Part shown: positions 23,395 through 32,427 of the stretch, piece after piece
How positions within the stretch are numbered: position 1 is the first letter of the stretch
Layout: each line of letters begins with the position of its first letter
Origin: Bacteroidales bacterium UBA4179
GTDB taxonomy: Bacteria; Bacteroidota; Bacteroidia; Bacteroidales; Dysgonomonadaceae
NCBI GenBank assembly: GCA_002381125.1
Contig: DFUT01000043.1
Location: 1 to 64,000 of the forward strand
Length of the DNA stretch: 64,000 nucleotides
Direction: 5' to 3'
The notes under the pieces: generated by a model
Database searches by the model: none
What the model saw: the letters and a program-made list of their open reading frames with translations, nothing else
Told to the model about the DNA's origin: nothing
Translations under genes and position numbers: made by a program

Positions 23395-24210
23395 TCAAGG
23401 TTCTATATATACCCTGATGATCGTTGCATCGGTTTTGGGACGTTCGTTGGGGTCGGTAGGGAGAGCCGCAATCCGGTCAATTACTTCCAATCCTTCTATC
23501 ACTTCTCCATACACGGTGTATTCTCCATCTAAATGATGTACGCCGCCTCGGGTGGAATAATCGGCTTTTTGTTCCGGAGAAAAGAAAAATGTGCCGGGAG
23601 CAGCCGAGTACAACGAATCCACAATGTGAAGCACAGAGTCGAGTTTGGCATTAAAGGCATGGGGATCGATCGATTTCAATCGGGCCAGTTCTTCTTTGTG
23701 CGGTGAGTAATGGGCACGGATGATTTTGTTTTTTATGGGTACATTGACGGCCATTTCCAGTGTATCCAGTCTCCCCGGTGTATATATTGTCCCTTGTACG
23801 ATGTAGAATTGCGACATATCCGATTTTTTCTGCGGATTTTCCTTATCTCCTCTCCGCGGTGCAGCCAAAGCGCCTTTCTTATGGTAATGGTTTGGCCGGA
23901 TTTCGGGCATGATCTCCATATCGGTTCGTCCCGATCCAATCGTTACGCCCGCAGGTGCATTGCGTGAGTCTTGAGCCCCTCCCTGTATCATGAAATTTTC
24001 AATAACGCGATGAAATAATGTACCGTCGAAATAGCCCTGTTTTACCAATTTTAGGAAATACTCGCTGTGATTGGGGGTGTCGTCGTATAACATTACTTTC
24101 ATATTGCCGTAATTGGTTGTTATAATTACGGTGGGATATTTTGTTTGTGCGCTTGACATAGTCGCACTTGCAATTAAAGCGAATAAACAAAGGAGAATGT
24201 ATTTTTTCAT
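23395..24210 (-). CDS. Peptidylprolyl isomerase, cyclophilin type, exported
   Basis: Catalyses cis-trans isomerisation of prolyl bonds. The 271-residue protein starts MKKYILLCLFALIASATMSSAQ, a Sec signal, so it acts in the periplasm or at the envelope. The cyclophilin core is clear: YFDGTLFHRVIENFMIQGG (about 65-83), ALAAPR, SQFYIV, and GEVIEGLEVIDRIAALP near the end. An insert of about 80 residues between SQFYIV and the terminal strands is larger than in minimal cyclophilins. The frame extends to 24300, but the upstream part lacks a signal and overlaps the LptG gene. It follows that gene by 19 bases. Confidence 0.88.
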   Translation of the reverse strand: MKKYILLCLFALIASATMSSAQTKYPTVIITTNYGNMKVMLYDDTPNHSEYFLKLVKQGYFDGTLFHRVIENFMIQGGAQDSRNAPAGVTIGSGRTDMEIMPEIRPNHYHKKGALAAPRRGDKENPQKKSDMSQFYIVQGTIYTPGRLDTLEMAVNVPIKNKIIRAHYSPHKEELARLKSIDPHAFNAKLDSVLHIVDSLYSAAPGTFFFSPEQKADYSTRGGVHHLDGEYTVYGEVIEGLEVIDRIAALPTDPNERPKTDATIIRVYIEP

Positions 24211-24229
24211 TTCGTACATCTTTTCATTT

Positions 24230-25324
24230 TTAGTTGGGCGCCCTGCGATACAGGAAGAAGGCAACCGCAGAGAACAAAATGTTTGGTATCCATGCCGCAA
24301 TAAAAGGGCTCATTGCGCCCGACACGGCGAATGATGAACTGACGGTCATGAATAGAATATAAGTCATGCTGAGTAGTAAGCCGATGCCGATGTTTAGGCC
24401 CATTCCGCCTTTCACCTTTCGAGCCGATAGGGATGCGCCGATAATGGTCAGGATGAAAGCCGAAAGCACGGAAGCAATACGTGAATGGTATTCAATCTGA
24501 AAAGGTTGAATATTTCCCATGCCTCTTTTTTTCTGGCTGTTGATGTATCGCCTGAGCTGGGGCAGTGTCATCATTTGTTGATCGGTTTTGGCGATGATAA
24601 AATCATTGGGGACAATCTGCATGATGGTGTCGATGCTAGTCCCTGTGGAAATGTGTTCATGTAAGCCGTCGAAAGTACGTATCTGATAGTTGTGTATTGT
24701 CCAATGATAACCGGAATCGTATTGAATGGATTGGGCCGTGAGACGCGAAACGAGTTGAAGACTGTCAAATTTATCGAGAGAAAAATTGTAACCTCTGTTG
24801 GTGGTAAGATCAAAATTGCCGAAATAGGCAATGGTCCCCGGAGCAACCATGAATTGAATGTCGTGATCGCCCACTTTTCGTTTTTTGGGATCGAAATATT
24901 TGGCTTCGAACTCGATGCGGGTTTTGTTGGCCGGGGGTATAATGTATCCGCCGAAAATAAAAGATACAATAGCAATAATAAGTGCCGAAATCATATAGGG
25001 ACGAAGCATTCGTTTAAAGCTGATTCCATTGGTAAGAATGGCAATAATTTCGGAATTATTGGCCATTTTCGATGTAAAAAAGATGACAGCCAGGAAAACG
25101 AACAAGGGACTAAACAGGTTGGCATAGTAAGGGATAAAGTTGAGGTAGTAGTCAAAAACGATTTCTTTGAGAGGGGCATTGTTTGTCATGAATTTATCGA
25201 TTCTTTCGTTGATGTCGAACACCACTGCAATAGAAAGAATAAGGGCAATCATGAAAACAAATGTCCCCAAAAACTTTTTAATGATATATTTGTCTATCAA
25301 TTTTAGTTTAAAACGCTTATTCAT
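24230..25324 (-). CDS. LptF/LptG family permease (lipopolysaccharide export)
   Basis: A 364-residue inner-membrane protein of the YjgP/YjgQ family, the permease half of the LptB2FG transporter that extracts LPS and feeds it to LptC. It has membrane segments near 13-35, 55-85, 100-125 and three more from about 275 to 360, flanking a periplasmic jellyroll-like region (about 130-265), as in the family. IDKYIIKKFLGTFVFM at the N-terminus and NNSEIIAILTNGISFKRML are characteristic. LptF and LptG cannot be told apart safely here; the order after tgt favours LptG. It lies 18 bases behind tgt. Confidence 0.88.
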   Translation of the reverse strand: MNKRFKLKLIDKYIIKKFLGTFVFMIALILSIAVVFDINERIDKFMTNNAPLKEIVFDYYLNFIPYYANLFSPLFVFLAVIFFTSKMANNSEIIAILTNGISFKRMLRPYMISALIIAIVSFIFGGYIIPPANKTRIEFEAKYFDPKKRKVGDHDIQFMVAPGTIAYFGNFDLTTNRGYNFSLDKFDSLQLVSRLTAQSIQYDSGYHWTIHNYQIRTFDGLHEHISTGTSIDTIMQIVPNDFIIAKTDQQMMTLPQLRRYINSQKKRGMGNIQPFQIEYHSRIASVLSAFILTIIGASLSARKVKGGMGLNIGIGLLLSMTYILFMTVSSSFAVSGAMSPFIAAWIPNILFSAVAFFLYRRAPN

Positions 25325-25342
25325 TTCCTTTCCTTTTTTGGC

Positions 25343-26473
25343 CTATAATCGTTTTGTTACGTTTTCTATGGTGTTTTTTTTCCATATGGAAAAGTCACCG
25401 GCAATAATATGTTCTCTCGCTTCGCGCATGAGTTGAAGGTAGAAAGCCAAATTATGAATGGATGCGATTTGTAGCCCCAGGATCTCGTTCGTATTGAAAA
25501 GATGACGAACGTAGGCTTTGCTGTATAAAGTATCGACAAACGATGTTCCGTTTTCGTCAAGTGGCGAAAAATCGTTTTTCCAACGTTCGTTTCGCATGTT
25601 CATAATGCCGTTTTTTGTAAAAATCTGACCGTTTCGTCCGTTGTGTGTGGGTATGATGCAATCGAACATGTCTACACCACGCTCAATGGCTTCGAGTAAG
25701 TTGGCGGGCGTGCCAACACCCATAAGGTAACGAGGTTTGTCTTTTGGAAGAATCTCATTCACCAGTTCTATCATTTCGTACATTTTTTCGGCGGGTTCGC
25801 CCACGGCGAGTCCACCGATGGCATTCCCGTCGGCTTCTTTCGCTGCTACATTTTCCGCTGCGCGGCGACGCAGATCGGGATACACACACCCTTGAACAAT
25901 AGGGAAAAGTGTTTGCGAATATCCGTACGGGCATTCGGTTTCGCGAAAACGGGCAATGCACCTGTCGAGCCAGCGTTCAGTCAGCTCCAACGATTTTTTT
26001 GCGTAATCATAATCTGCTGTGCCGGGTGTGCACTCATCAAACGCCATAATGATATCTCCTCCGATAATGCGTTGAATGTCTATAACTTTCTCGGGCGTGA
26101 AAAAATGCCTCGATCCGTCGATATGCGATTGGAATAAGGCCCCTTCTTCGGTGAGTTTGCGGTTGTCGGACAACGAAAATACCTGAAATCCGCCACTGTC
26201 GGTTAGCAGAGGTTTATCCCAACTATTAAATTTATGAAGCCCGCCTGCTTGCTGCAAAATTTCCACGCCCGGTCGAAGATACAAATGATAAGTATTGCCC
26301 AAAATAATTTGGGCCTTAATATCATTTTTGAGTTCGGTTACATGAACCGCTTTTACACTTCCCGCTGTTCCAACAGGCATAAATATCGGGGTTTCCACTT
26401 GTCCGTGTTCGGTGGTAATCAAGCCGGCTCTAGCGTTCGATTTCGGATCGGTATGTTGAAGTTGAAAATCCAA
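25343..26473 (-). CDS. tgt: Queuine tRNA-ribosyltransferase
   Basis: Exchanges guanine 34 for a 7-deazaguanine in GU(N) anticodon tRNAs. The 376-residue TIM-barrel protein has TDSGGFQVFSL (catalytic Asp, about 91-101), GLAVGEP, and the nucleophile Asp in DMFDCIIPTHNGRNG. The zinc-site Cys triad that follows in E. coli (PECDCYTC) is replaced by DENGTSFVDT, with no Cys; the last ligand His in SIHNLAFY remains. The protein therefore probably lacks the structural zinc or binds it differently. It is the first gene of tgt-lptG-cyclophilin, with a TATCTTTG box at 26502-26509. Confidence 0.92.
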   Translation of the reverse strand: MDFQLQHTDPKSNARAGLITTEHGQVETPIFMPVGTAGSVKAVHVTELKNDIKAQIILGNTYHLYLRPGVEILQQAGGLHKFNSWDKPLLTDSGGFQVFSLSDNRKLTEEGALFQSHIDGSRHFFTPEKVIDIQRIIGGDIIMAFDECTPGTADYDYAKKSLELTERWLDRCIARFRETECPYGYSQTLFPIVQGCVYPDLRRRAAENVAAKEADGNAIGGLAVGEPAEKMYEMIELVNEILPKDKPRYLMGVGTPANLLEAIERGVDMFDCIIPTHNGRNGQIFTKNGIMNMRNERWKNDFSPLDENGTSFVDTLYSKAYVRHLFNTNEILGLQIASIHNLAFYLQLMREAREHIIAGDFSIWKKNTIENVTKRL

Positions 26474-26501
26474 TATGGCTGCTTCCTGAAAATTTCAATG
26501 A

Positions 26502-26509
26502 CAAAGATA
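26502..26509 (-). promoter_or_regulatory. -7 promoter box for the tgt operon
   Basis: TATCTTTG on the minus strand, about 29 bases before the tgt start codon. It matches TAnnTTTG; the -33 element is not clear. Confidence 0.5.
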
Positions 26510-26694
26510 GTAAATCTGTCATCATAAACTGAATAGATGGGATTTAAAAATAGTTACTGGGATGAGAATTGCTGTCTTCGAAAGCAATATGATACCCGCT
26601 TAAACATTTTTAACGACAAAAGCAAGGGAAACCGCTTTAACATTTCTATTTTTGTAGCGTATAAAAAACTTCTATTATTTAATAATCCCATGAT

Positions 26695-27690
26695 ATGAGC
26701 CAAGCAGTTGATATAAAAGAATTGAATGAAAAGATCGAGAGGGAAAGTGCTTTTGTTCACACGATTATGACAGGAATGAACAAAGTGATTGTCGGACAAA
26801 AACATCTCGTGGAATCGCTTCTGATAGGGTTGTTGTCCGATGGGCATATTTTGCTGGAAGGGGTGCCGGGTCTGGCGAAGACATTGGCAATTAAAACACT
26901 GGCTCAGTTGATCGATGCCAAATACAATCGTATCCAGTTTACGCCCGACCTGTTGCCCGCCGACCTCATTGGTACGATGATATATAGTCAGCGTTCGGAA
27001 GAGTTTATTGTAAAACATGGTCCTGTTTTTGCCAATTTCGTATTGGCTGATGAAATAAACCGTGCACCGGCCAAAGTGCAGAGTGCTTTGCTTGAAGCCA
27101 TGCAGGAACGACAAGTAACCATTGGCGAAAAAACATATATGTTGCCGCATCCTTTTTTGGTTATGGCCACGCAGAACCCTATCGAGCAAGAGGGTACGTA
27201 TCCGCTTCCCGAAGCTCAGGTTGATCGTTTCATGTTGAAAGTAGTAATCGGTTATCCAAACAAAGAAGAAGAGAAAAAAATCATTCGACAGAATATTTAT
27301 GAACCGGCAACCATTGATCGCCCTGTAGTTACGGCTGCAGATGTGCTTAAAGCACGGGAAGTTGTTCGGGAAGTGTATATCGATGAAAAAATTGAACATT
27401 ACATTGTGGATATCGTATTCGCTACGCGTTACCCCGAGCAGTATGGATTGCCAAACCTTAAGGAAATGATTGGTTTTGGAGCCTCTCCTCGTGGTTCTAT
27501 CAATTTGGCATTGGCTGCCCGTGCTTATGCTTTTATCAAGCATCGCGGATATGTGATTCCCGAAGATGTTCGTGGCGTGTGTCACGATGTGCTCCGTCAT
27601 CGTATTGGGCTCACATATGAAGCCGAGGCCAACAATATGACTTCTGAAGAGATTATTAGCGAAATCTTGAATCAAGTTGAAGTTCCTTAA
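26695..27690 (+). CDS. MoxR family AAA+ ATPase
   Basis: A 331-residue AAA+ chaperone-like ATPase with Walker A GVPGLAKT (56-63) and Walker B LADEIN (117-122), sensor 1 ATQNPIEQEGTYPLPEAQ and a C-terminal lid. MoxR proteins typically work with the VWA-domain proteins encoded next to them, perhaps inserting cofactors or remodelling complexes. Here it opens the moxR-DUF58-bat cluster. A TATTTTTG box at 26647-26654 is a plausible promoter. The next frame begins at or just after its stop. Confidence 0.92.
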   Translation: MSQAVDIKELNEKIERESAFVHTIMTGMNKVIVGQKHLVESLLIGLLSDGHILLEGVPGLAKTLAIKTLAQLIDAKYNRIQFTPDLLPADLIGTMIYSQRSEEFIVKHGPVFANFVLADEINRAPAKVQSALLEAMQERQVTIGEKTYMLPHPFLVMATQNPIEQEGTYPLPEAQVDRFMLKVVIGYPNKEEEKKIIRQNIYEPATIDRPVVTAADVLKAREVVREVYIDEKIEHYIVDIVFATRYPEQYGLPNLKEMIGFGASPRGSINLALAARAYAFIKHRGYVIPEDVRGVCHDVLRHRIGLTYEAEANNMTSEEIISEILNQVEVP

Positions 27691-27722
27691 TGTATTTTGG
27701 GTATTACCGGGGAATTGAATCA

Positions 27723-28592
27723 ATGGAAACATCGGAACTTTTAAAGAGAGTACGCCATATCGAAATAAAAGCACGTGGTTTGTCGCAAAACATTTTTGCA
27801 GGACAGTATCATTCGGCTTTTAAGGGGCGGGGTATGATCTTTTCGGAAGTACGTGAATACCAGTATGGCGATGATGTGCGCGATATCGATTGGAAAGTGA
27901 CAGCACGATATAATCGCCCTTATGTGAAGGTATACGAAGAAGAGCGGGAACTAACGGTGATGTTGATAATCGACGTATCAAGGAGCCTTACATTCGGTTC
28001 TTCTACGATGATAAAACGAGATATGGTTGCCGAAATTGCGGCCACGTTGGCGTTTTCGGCTATTCTGAATAACGATAAGATTGGCGTTATCTTTTTCTCG
28101 GAAGAGGTCGAAAAATTTATTCCTCCTCGAAAAGGGAGCAAGCATATTCTTTACATTATCAGGGAAATTTTAGGTTTTAAACCGAAAAATAAAGGGACGG
28201 AGATCAGTGTAGCCTTGCGATATCTCACTAATGCTATCAAAAAACGGTGCACCGCATTCCTTATCTCCGATTTTATCGATCCCGATGATTACAAACAATC
28301 CCTGCGAATTGCAAATCGCAAGCACGATGTAGTGGCTATTCAGGTATACGATAAACTCAGCACCAATCTAAAACCTATAGGGTTGATGAAAGTAAAAGAT
28401 CCCGAGACAGAGGAGGAAACGTGGATAGACACCTCGTCGCAAAAAGTAAGAAGCGAATACTCCACATGGTGGAACAAGAGGCAGGAAGAAATGCATGATG
28501 CTTTCCGACAAAGTGGTGTTGACTATATTTCGGTTTCTACCGATGATGATTATGTGAAATCGTTGTTACAACTGTTTCAGCAAAGAAGCTAA
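27723..28592 (+). CDS. DUF58 (VWA-like) domain protein
   Basis: A 289-residue cytosolic protein that starts METSELLKRVRHIEIKARG. The central domain has GDDVRDIDWKVTARYNRPYVK (about 58-78), the DUF58 hallmark, and LIIDVSRS, a MIDAS-like motif. Its role in the Bat system is unknown; it is regularly paired with MoxR. An ATG at 27690 overlapping the moxR stop would add 11 residues; 27723 is the usual family start. No signal peptide or membrane segment is seen. Confidence 0.88.
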   Translation: METSELLKRVRHIEIKARGLSQNIFAGQYHSAFKGRGMIFSEVREYQYGDDVRDIDWKVTARYNRPYVKVYEEERELTVMLIIDVSRSLTFGSSTMIKRDMVAEIAATLAFSAILNNDKIGVIFFSEEVEKFIPPRKGSKHILYIIREILGFKPKNKGTEISVALRYLTNAIKKRCTAFLISDFIDPDDYKQSLRIANRKHDVVAIQVYDKLSTNLKPIGLMKVKDPETEEETWIDTSSQKVRSEYSTWWNKRQEEMHDAFRQSGVDYISVSTDDDYVKSLLQLFQQRS

Positions 28593-28604
28593 GGAAAACG
28601 TTAC

Positions 28605-29657
28605 GTGAAAAGTTCGACAATTACATATGTGTTAAAGAAAGCAGGGTTATTTGCCTTGATGATTAGCTTATTTTCGGGATATTCAATCGCCCAAAGTGTG
28701 TCGGTAAGGGCTACGGTTGAGCCACCGCAGATTATGATAGGGCAACAGGCTTTGATTAATTTGCAGGTTATTGCACCCAAAGACAAGGCAATTCAATTTC
28801 CGGTTTACGAAAAAGAGATCGTTCCCGGTATCGAGGTAGTTGCTATGTTGAAACCCGATACAGTGATTGAAAATAATGTGATGACGCTCAATTTCAAGTA
28901 TGTTGTCACTTCTTTCGATTCCACATTGTACCACATACCCGGCATTCCGGTATTTGACGGAACAGATACGATATTTTCCAATTCATTCGGTTTAAAAGTG
29001 GTTTCTCCTGTTTTAAAAGATTCCACTCTTGCCTATCTTGAAAAATTGAAATCGGGTGAAACGGATTCCATCGATTTTAATCAACTTGCACTATACGATA
29101 TAAAACCGATACAAAAACCTCCTTTTGTATGGACGGATTATTTGGATATTTTATGGATCGTTTTGGGGGTATTGCTCCTTCTTGCCCTTATTGGAGCGAT
29201 TGTTTATTTTATCCTTCGGAAAAAGAAGAAAGGGTATTTTTTCACACCCACGCCGGTGTTGCCTGCTCATGTTCGTGCTCTCCAAGAGTTGGATAAGATG
29301 AAAGCCGAAAAAATATGGCTGCAAGGCAGGGAAAAAGAATTTTATACACAGCTCACCGATATTCTCAGACAATATCTCTATGAACGATATGGCATGAAGG
29401 CAAAAGAAATGACATCAGGGGAGATTTTGAATGAGATGCAGAAATATGTCGAAGCCGAGTCGGTTTATGAAAATCTGAAGCAAATTTTATCGACTGCCGA
29501 TTTGGTGAAATTTGCCAAGTATAAACCTTATCCCGATGAAAACGATTTGAGCTTGATAAATGCTTACTTTTTTGTGAATCAAACACGTGAACCCGATCCT
29601 CTCCCCAATGAAAAGGATGAAGAGGGCGATGAGAGTAAAAGAAAAGAGCAGTTATGA
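28605..29657 (+). CDS. Bat-locus membrane protein of unknown function
   Basis: A 350-residue protein starting at GTG 28605, preceded by AAGGAAAA. It has a signal peptide (LFALMISLFSGYSIAQ), a periplasmic domain of about 160 residues, one membrane helix (about 188-207, IVLGVLLLLALIGAIVYFIL), and a cytoplasmic part that is helical and charged. It lies between DUF58 and batA, and its stop overlaps the batA start (ATGA, 29654-29657). Proteins in this position are usual in Bacteroidetes bat loci but have no assigned activity. It is probably an adaptor in the same membrane complex. Confidence 0.8.
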   Translation: MKSSTITYVLKKAGLFALMISLFSGYSIAQSVSVRATVEPPQIMIGQQALINLQVIAPKDKAIQFPVYEKEIVPGIEVVAMLKPDTVIENNVMTLNFKYVVTSFDSTLYHIPGIPVFDGTDTIFSNSFGLKVVSPVLKDSTLAYLEKLKSGETDSIDFNQLALYDIKPIQKPPFVWTDYLDILWIVLGVLLLLALIGAIVYFILRKKKKGYFFTPTPVLPAHVRALQELDKMKAEKIWLQGREKEFYTQLTDILRQYLYERYGMKAKEMTSGEILNEMQKYVEAESVYENLKQILSTADLVKFAKYKPYPDENDLSLINAYFFVNQTREPDPLPNEKDEEGDESKRKEQL

Positions 29658-30637
29658 CGTTTGTACATCCCAACTATTTGTATTTGTTGCTGATCCTTAT
29701 ACCGCTTATCGTATGGTATATCGTTCGTTTGTCGAAGATGCAGGCTTCCTTTAAGCTGGCATCTACTCAGGCGTTTGAAGGGATGAAAAAAAATTTGAGG
29801 GTGTATATGCGTCATTTGCCGTTTGCTTTGCGTGTAATCGCTATCGCTCTCATTATTATCGTAATTGCACGTCCGCAATCGGTAAGCAGTTGGGAAGAAA
29901 CGAAAACGCAAGGAATAGATATCGTTTTGGCTTTGGATGTTTCGGGATCGATGTTGGCGCAAGATTTGAAACCCAATCGGTTGGAAGCTGCAAAAAAAGT
30001 GGCTGCCGAATTTATAAATACTCGGAAGAACGATAAAATAGGGTTGGTGATTTTTGCCGGAGAAAGTTTTACGCAATGTCCGTTGACAACCGATCACAAG
30101 GTTTTGTTGAATCTCTTAAACGAGGTGGATTTTGGGTTGATTGAAGACGGAACGGCTATTGGTTTGGGATTGGCAACCGCTGTAAATCGCTTAAAAGATA
30201 GTGAGTCGTCATCGAAAGTCATTATCTTGTTGACTGACGGAACAAACAATCGTGGGCAAATTGCACCTCTCACGGCGGCCGATTTGGCACGTTCGTATGG
30301 TATAAGGGTGTATACGATTGGAGTAGGGACCAAAGGAGTGGCACCAACGCCTGTGCAAACACCATTTGGGATACGTCTTCAAAATATGCCGGTAGATATC
30401 GATGAGGAAACGCTCACCGAAATTGCCTCAATGACCGGAGGAAAATATTTTCGAGCGGAAGATACCGAAGGATTGCGTTATATTTATAATGAAATTGATC
30501 AAATGGAGAAATACCTGATCAGTGTTCAGAATGTAAGTCGTAAAGAGGAGTTGTTTGTGCCTTTTGGCTTGATGGCTCTCGGATTGATTCTTATTGAGCT
30601 TATTTTACGCCGAACATGGTTGAGAACAATCCCTTAA
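29654..30637 (+). CDS. batA: BatA, VWA-domain membrane protein
   Basis: A 327-residue protein with two N-terminal membrane helices (about 8-26 and 57-72), a von Willebrand factor A domain whose MIDAS is DVSGS (95-99), with the Thr and Asp of the later loops in CPLTTD and LTDGTNN, and a C-terminal membrane helix. VWA domains bind metal and partner proteins. Bat proteins (Bacteroides aerotolerance) were linked to oxygen tolerance and stress, but their biochemical role is unsettled. It overlaps the previous gene by four bases. Confidence 0.92.
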   Translation: MTFVHPNYLYLLLILIPLIVWYIVRLSKMQASFKLASTQAFEGMKKNLRVYMRHLPFALRVIAIALIIIVIARPQSVSSWEETKTQGIDIVLALDVSGSMLAQDLKPNRLEAAKKVAAEFINTRKNDKIGLVIFAGESFTQCPLTTDHKVLLNLLNEVDFGLIEDGTAIGLGLATAVNRLKDSESSSKVIILLTDGTNNRGQIAPLTAADLARSYGIRVYTIGVGTKGVAPTPVQTPFGIRLQNMPVDIDEETLTEIASMTGGKYFRAEDTEGLRYIYNEIDQMEKYLISVQNVSRKEELFVPFGLMALGLILIELILRRTWLRTIP

Positions 30638-30659
30638 AAAACAATGAATTGTAATTGAT

Positions 30660-31682
30660 ATGTTTCGATTTGAAAATCCGGAGTTCCTGTATTTGTTTAT
30701 TGCGATGCCTTTTGTGGTGGCATTCTATATCTGGTCGAACATTAAAAAACGGAAAGACGTGGAAAAATTGGGCACACTGTCGTTGCTCAAGCAAATGATG
30801 CCCGATCTTTCGCTTAAACGATCGTATTTGAAATTTTGGTTGATTTTTGCCGCTTTGTGTGCCGGGATTTTTATGGTGGCACGACCGCAATTTGGAACCA
30901 AGCTCGAAACAGTAGAAAAAAAAGGAATAGAATTGGTGATTGCCATTGACGTTTCGAATTCTATGCTGGCACGCGATGTCGCACCTGACAGACTTACCCG
31001 TGCAAAACAAATCCTTACCCGTATCATCGATGAGAGAAAGGAAGATCAGGTTGCTCTGATTGTGTTTGCGGGTGAAGCTTTTGTTCAGATGCCCCTTACT
31101 TCGGATACGCAATCGGCAAAATTGTTTTTGAATTCCATCGATCCGGGTCTCGTGCCTGTTCAGGGAACTGCGATTGCGGATGCTATTCAATTGGGAATGA
31201 ATTCTTTTTCGAGCGAAAAAAATGTAGGTAAAGCCATGATTATTATTACCGATGGCGAAGATCATGAAGGGAACGCAATGGAACTGGCGAGAAAAGCAGC
31301 CGAACAGGGAATTATGGTTAATGTGGTGGGAATCGGGACTCCGGAAGGTGCTCCCATACCCGAATCGATAAATAGCGGTAATTTCAAAACCGATAATGAA
31401 GGGAATGTGGTGGTGTCGCGTTTAAACGAACAGATGTGTAAAGAAATAGCCCAAAATGGGAAAGGCGTGTATGTAAGAGCAGATAATACTACTTCTGCCA
31501 TTCGTGCTCTTAAAGCGGAATTGGATAAACTTCAGAAAAAAGAATCGACAAGTGTCGCTTATTCGGAGTACGATGAAAAATACTCGGTTTTTGCATGGAT
31601 TTTGTTCGTATTATTAATCATTGAGATGCTGATTTACGATAAAAAGAACCCACTGTTTAAAAATGTTCATATTTTCAAATGA
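30660..31682 (+). CDS. batB: BatB, VWA-domain membrane protein
   Basis: A 340-residue paralogue of BatA with the same plan: two N-terminal membrane helices (about 10-26 and 58-73), a VWA domain with MIDAS DVSNS (97-101) and ITDGEDHEGN, and a C-terminal helix (about 308-324). It follows batA by 22 bases, and its TGA overlaps the batC ATG (31679-31682). BatA and BatB are thought to form a complex with the TPR proteins that follow. Confidence 0.92.
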   Translation: MFRFENPEFLYLFIAMPFVVAFYIWSNIKKRKDVEKLGTLSLLKQMMPDLSLKRSYLKFWLIFAALCAGIFMVARPQFGTKLETVEKKGIELVIAIDVSNSMLARDVAPDRLTRAKQILTRIIDERKEDQVALIVFAGEAFVQMPLTSDTQSAKLFLNSIDPGLVPVQGTAIADAIQLGMNSFSSEKNVGKAMIIITDGEDHEGNAMELARKAAEQGIMVNVVGIGTPEGAPIPESINSGNFKTDNEGNVVVSRLNEQMCKEIAQNGKGVYVRADNTTSAIRALKAELDKLQKKESTSVAYSEYDEKYSVFAWILFVLLIIEMLIYDKKNPLFKNVHIFK

Positions 31683-32407
31683 AATTGCGAATTACAAAAT
31701 ATAGCTTAATTTCGTTGTTGCTGATGGTTTCTTTCTCTCTTTCGGCACAAAAAGAAGTGCGTCAAAACATAAGAAAAGGGAACAAAGCATATAACGAACA
31801 AAAATACAGTGAAGCTGTCCGTTTTTATCAACAGGCGATTAAAGAAAATTCACAGTCAAAGGAAGCTAATTTCAATCTCGGGATTGCATTCTACAAACAA
31901 AAGGAATGGGATAAGTCAATTGAACAGATGAATCGTTATTTGATGATCGAAAGAGAAGATCCCGTTGGGATGTCGGCCGCATGGCATAATATCGGGAATG
32001 CTTTTTTGCAAAAGAAAGAAGTGGAGAAGGCCATCGAGGCTTATAAAAATGCATTACGATTGAACCCCGATGATGAGGAAACACGATATAATCTGGCCGT
32101 TGCACAGAAAATGCTGAATGATCAACAAGATAAAAGCGACAACCAAGATCAAGAGAATCAGGATGATCAAAAGCAACAGCAGCAACAACAAGAAAATCAA
32201 AACGAACAACAGCAACCCGAGGATAAGAGAGAGAAGCGCCCGGAAAAACAGGATGCCCCGGAACAAATGTCGCGCGATAATGCACGTCAATTGCTTCAGG
32301 CTATAGAAGAAGACGAAAAAGAAACTCAAGAGAAAGTGCAGCAAATAAAAGCTCAACAACGCGAACAGAAGGCCCAAGAAAAAAGAAGACAAAATAAAGA
32401 TTGGTGA
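31679..32407 (+). CDS. batC: BatC, TPR protein
   Basis: A 242-residue exported protein: signal peptide to about residue 23 (LSAQ), three or four TPR units (about 27-150, for example AAWHNIGNAFLQKKEVEKAIEAYKNAL), then a low-complexity tail very rich in Gln, Asn, Asp and Lys (about 150-242). TPRs mediate protein contacts, here presumably with BatA/BatB in the periplasm. It overlaps batB by four bases, and the next long frame opens before its stop. Confidence 0.88.
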   Translation: MKLRITKYSLISLLLMVSFSLSAQKEVRQNIRKGNKAYNEQKYSEAVRFYQQAIKENSQSKEANFNLGIAFYKQKEWDKSIEQMNRYLMIEREDPVGMSAAWHNIGNAFLQKKEVEKAIEAYKNALRLNPDDEETRYNLAVAQKMLNDQQDKSDNQDQENQDDQKQQQQQQENQNEQQQPEDKREKRPEKQDAPEQMSRDNARQLLQAIEEDEKETQEKVQQIKAQQREQKAQEKRRQNKDW

Positions 32408-32427
32408 TAAACGAGGACAATATACAC

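Noticed and set aside
26554..27774. A 406-codon minus-strand frame opposite the MoxR gene
   Set aside because: It is antisense to a clear MoxR ATPase and its composition (many His, Phe, Cys, Asn) is that of a shadow frame.
32118..32306. A second overlapping protein within batC
   Set aside because: It is the +1 translation of a Gln/Asn/Lys-rich low-complexity tail.
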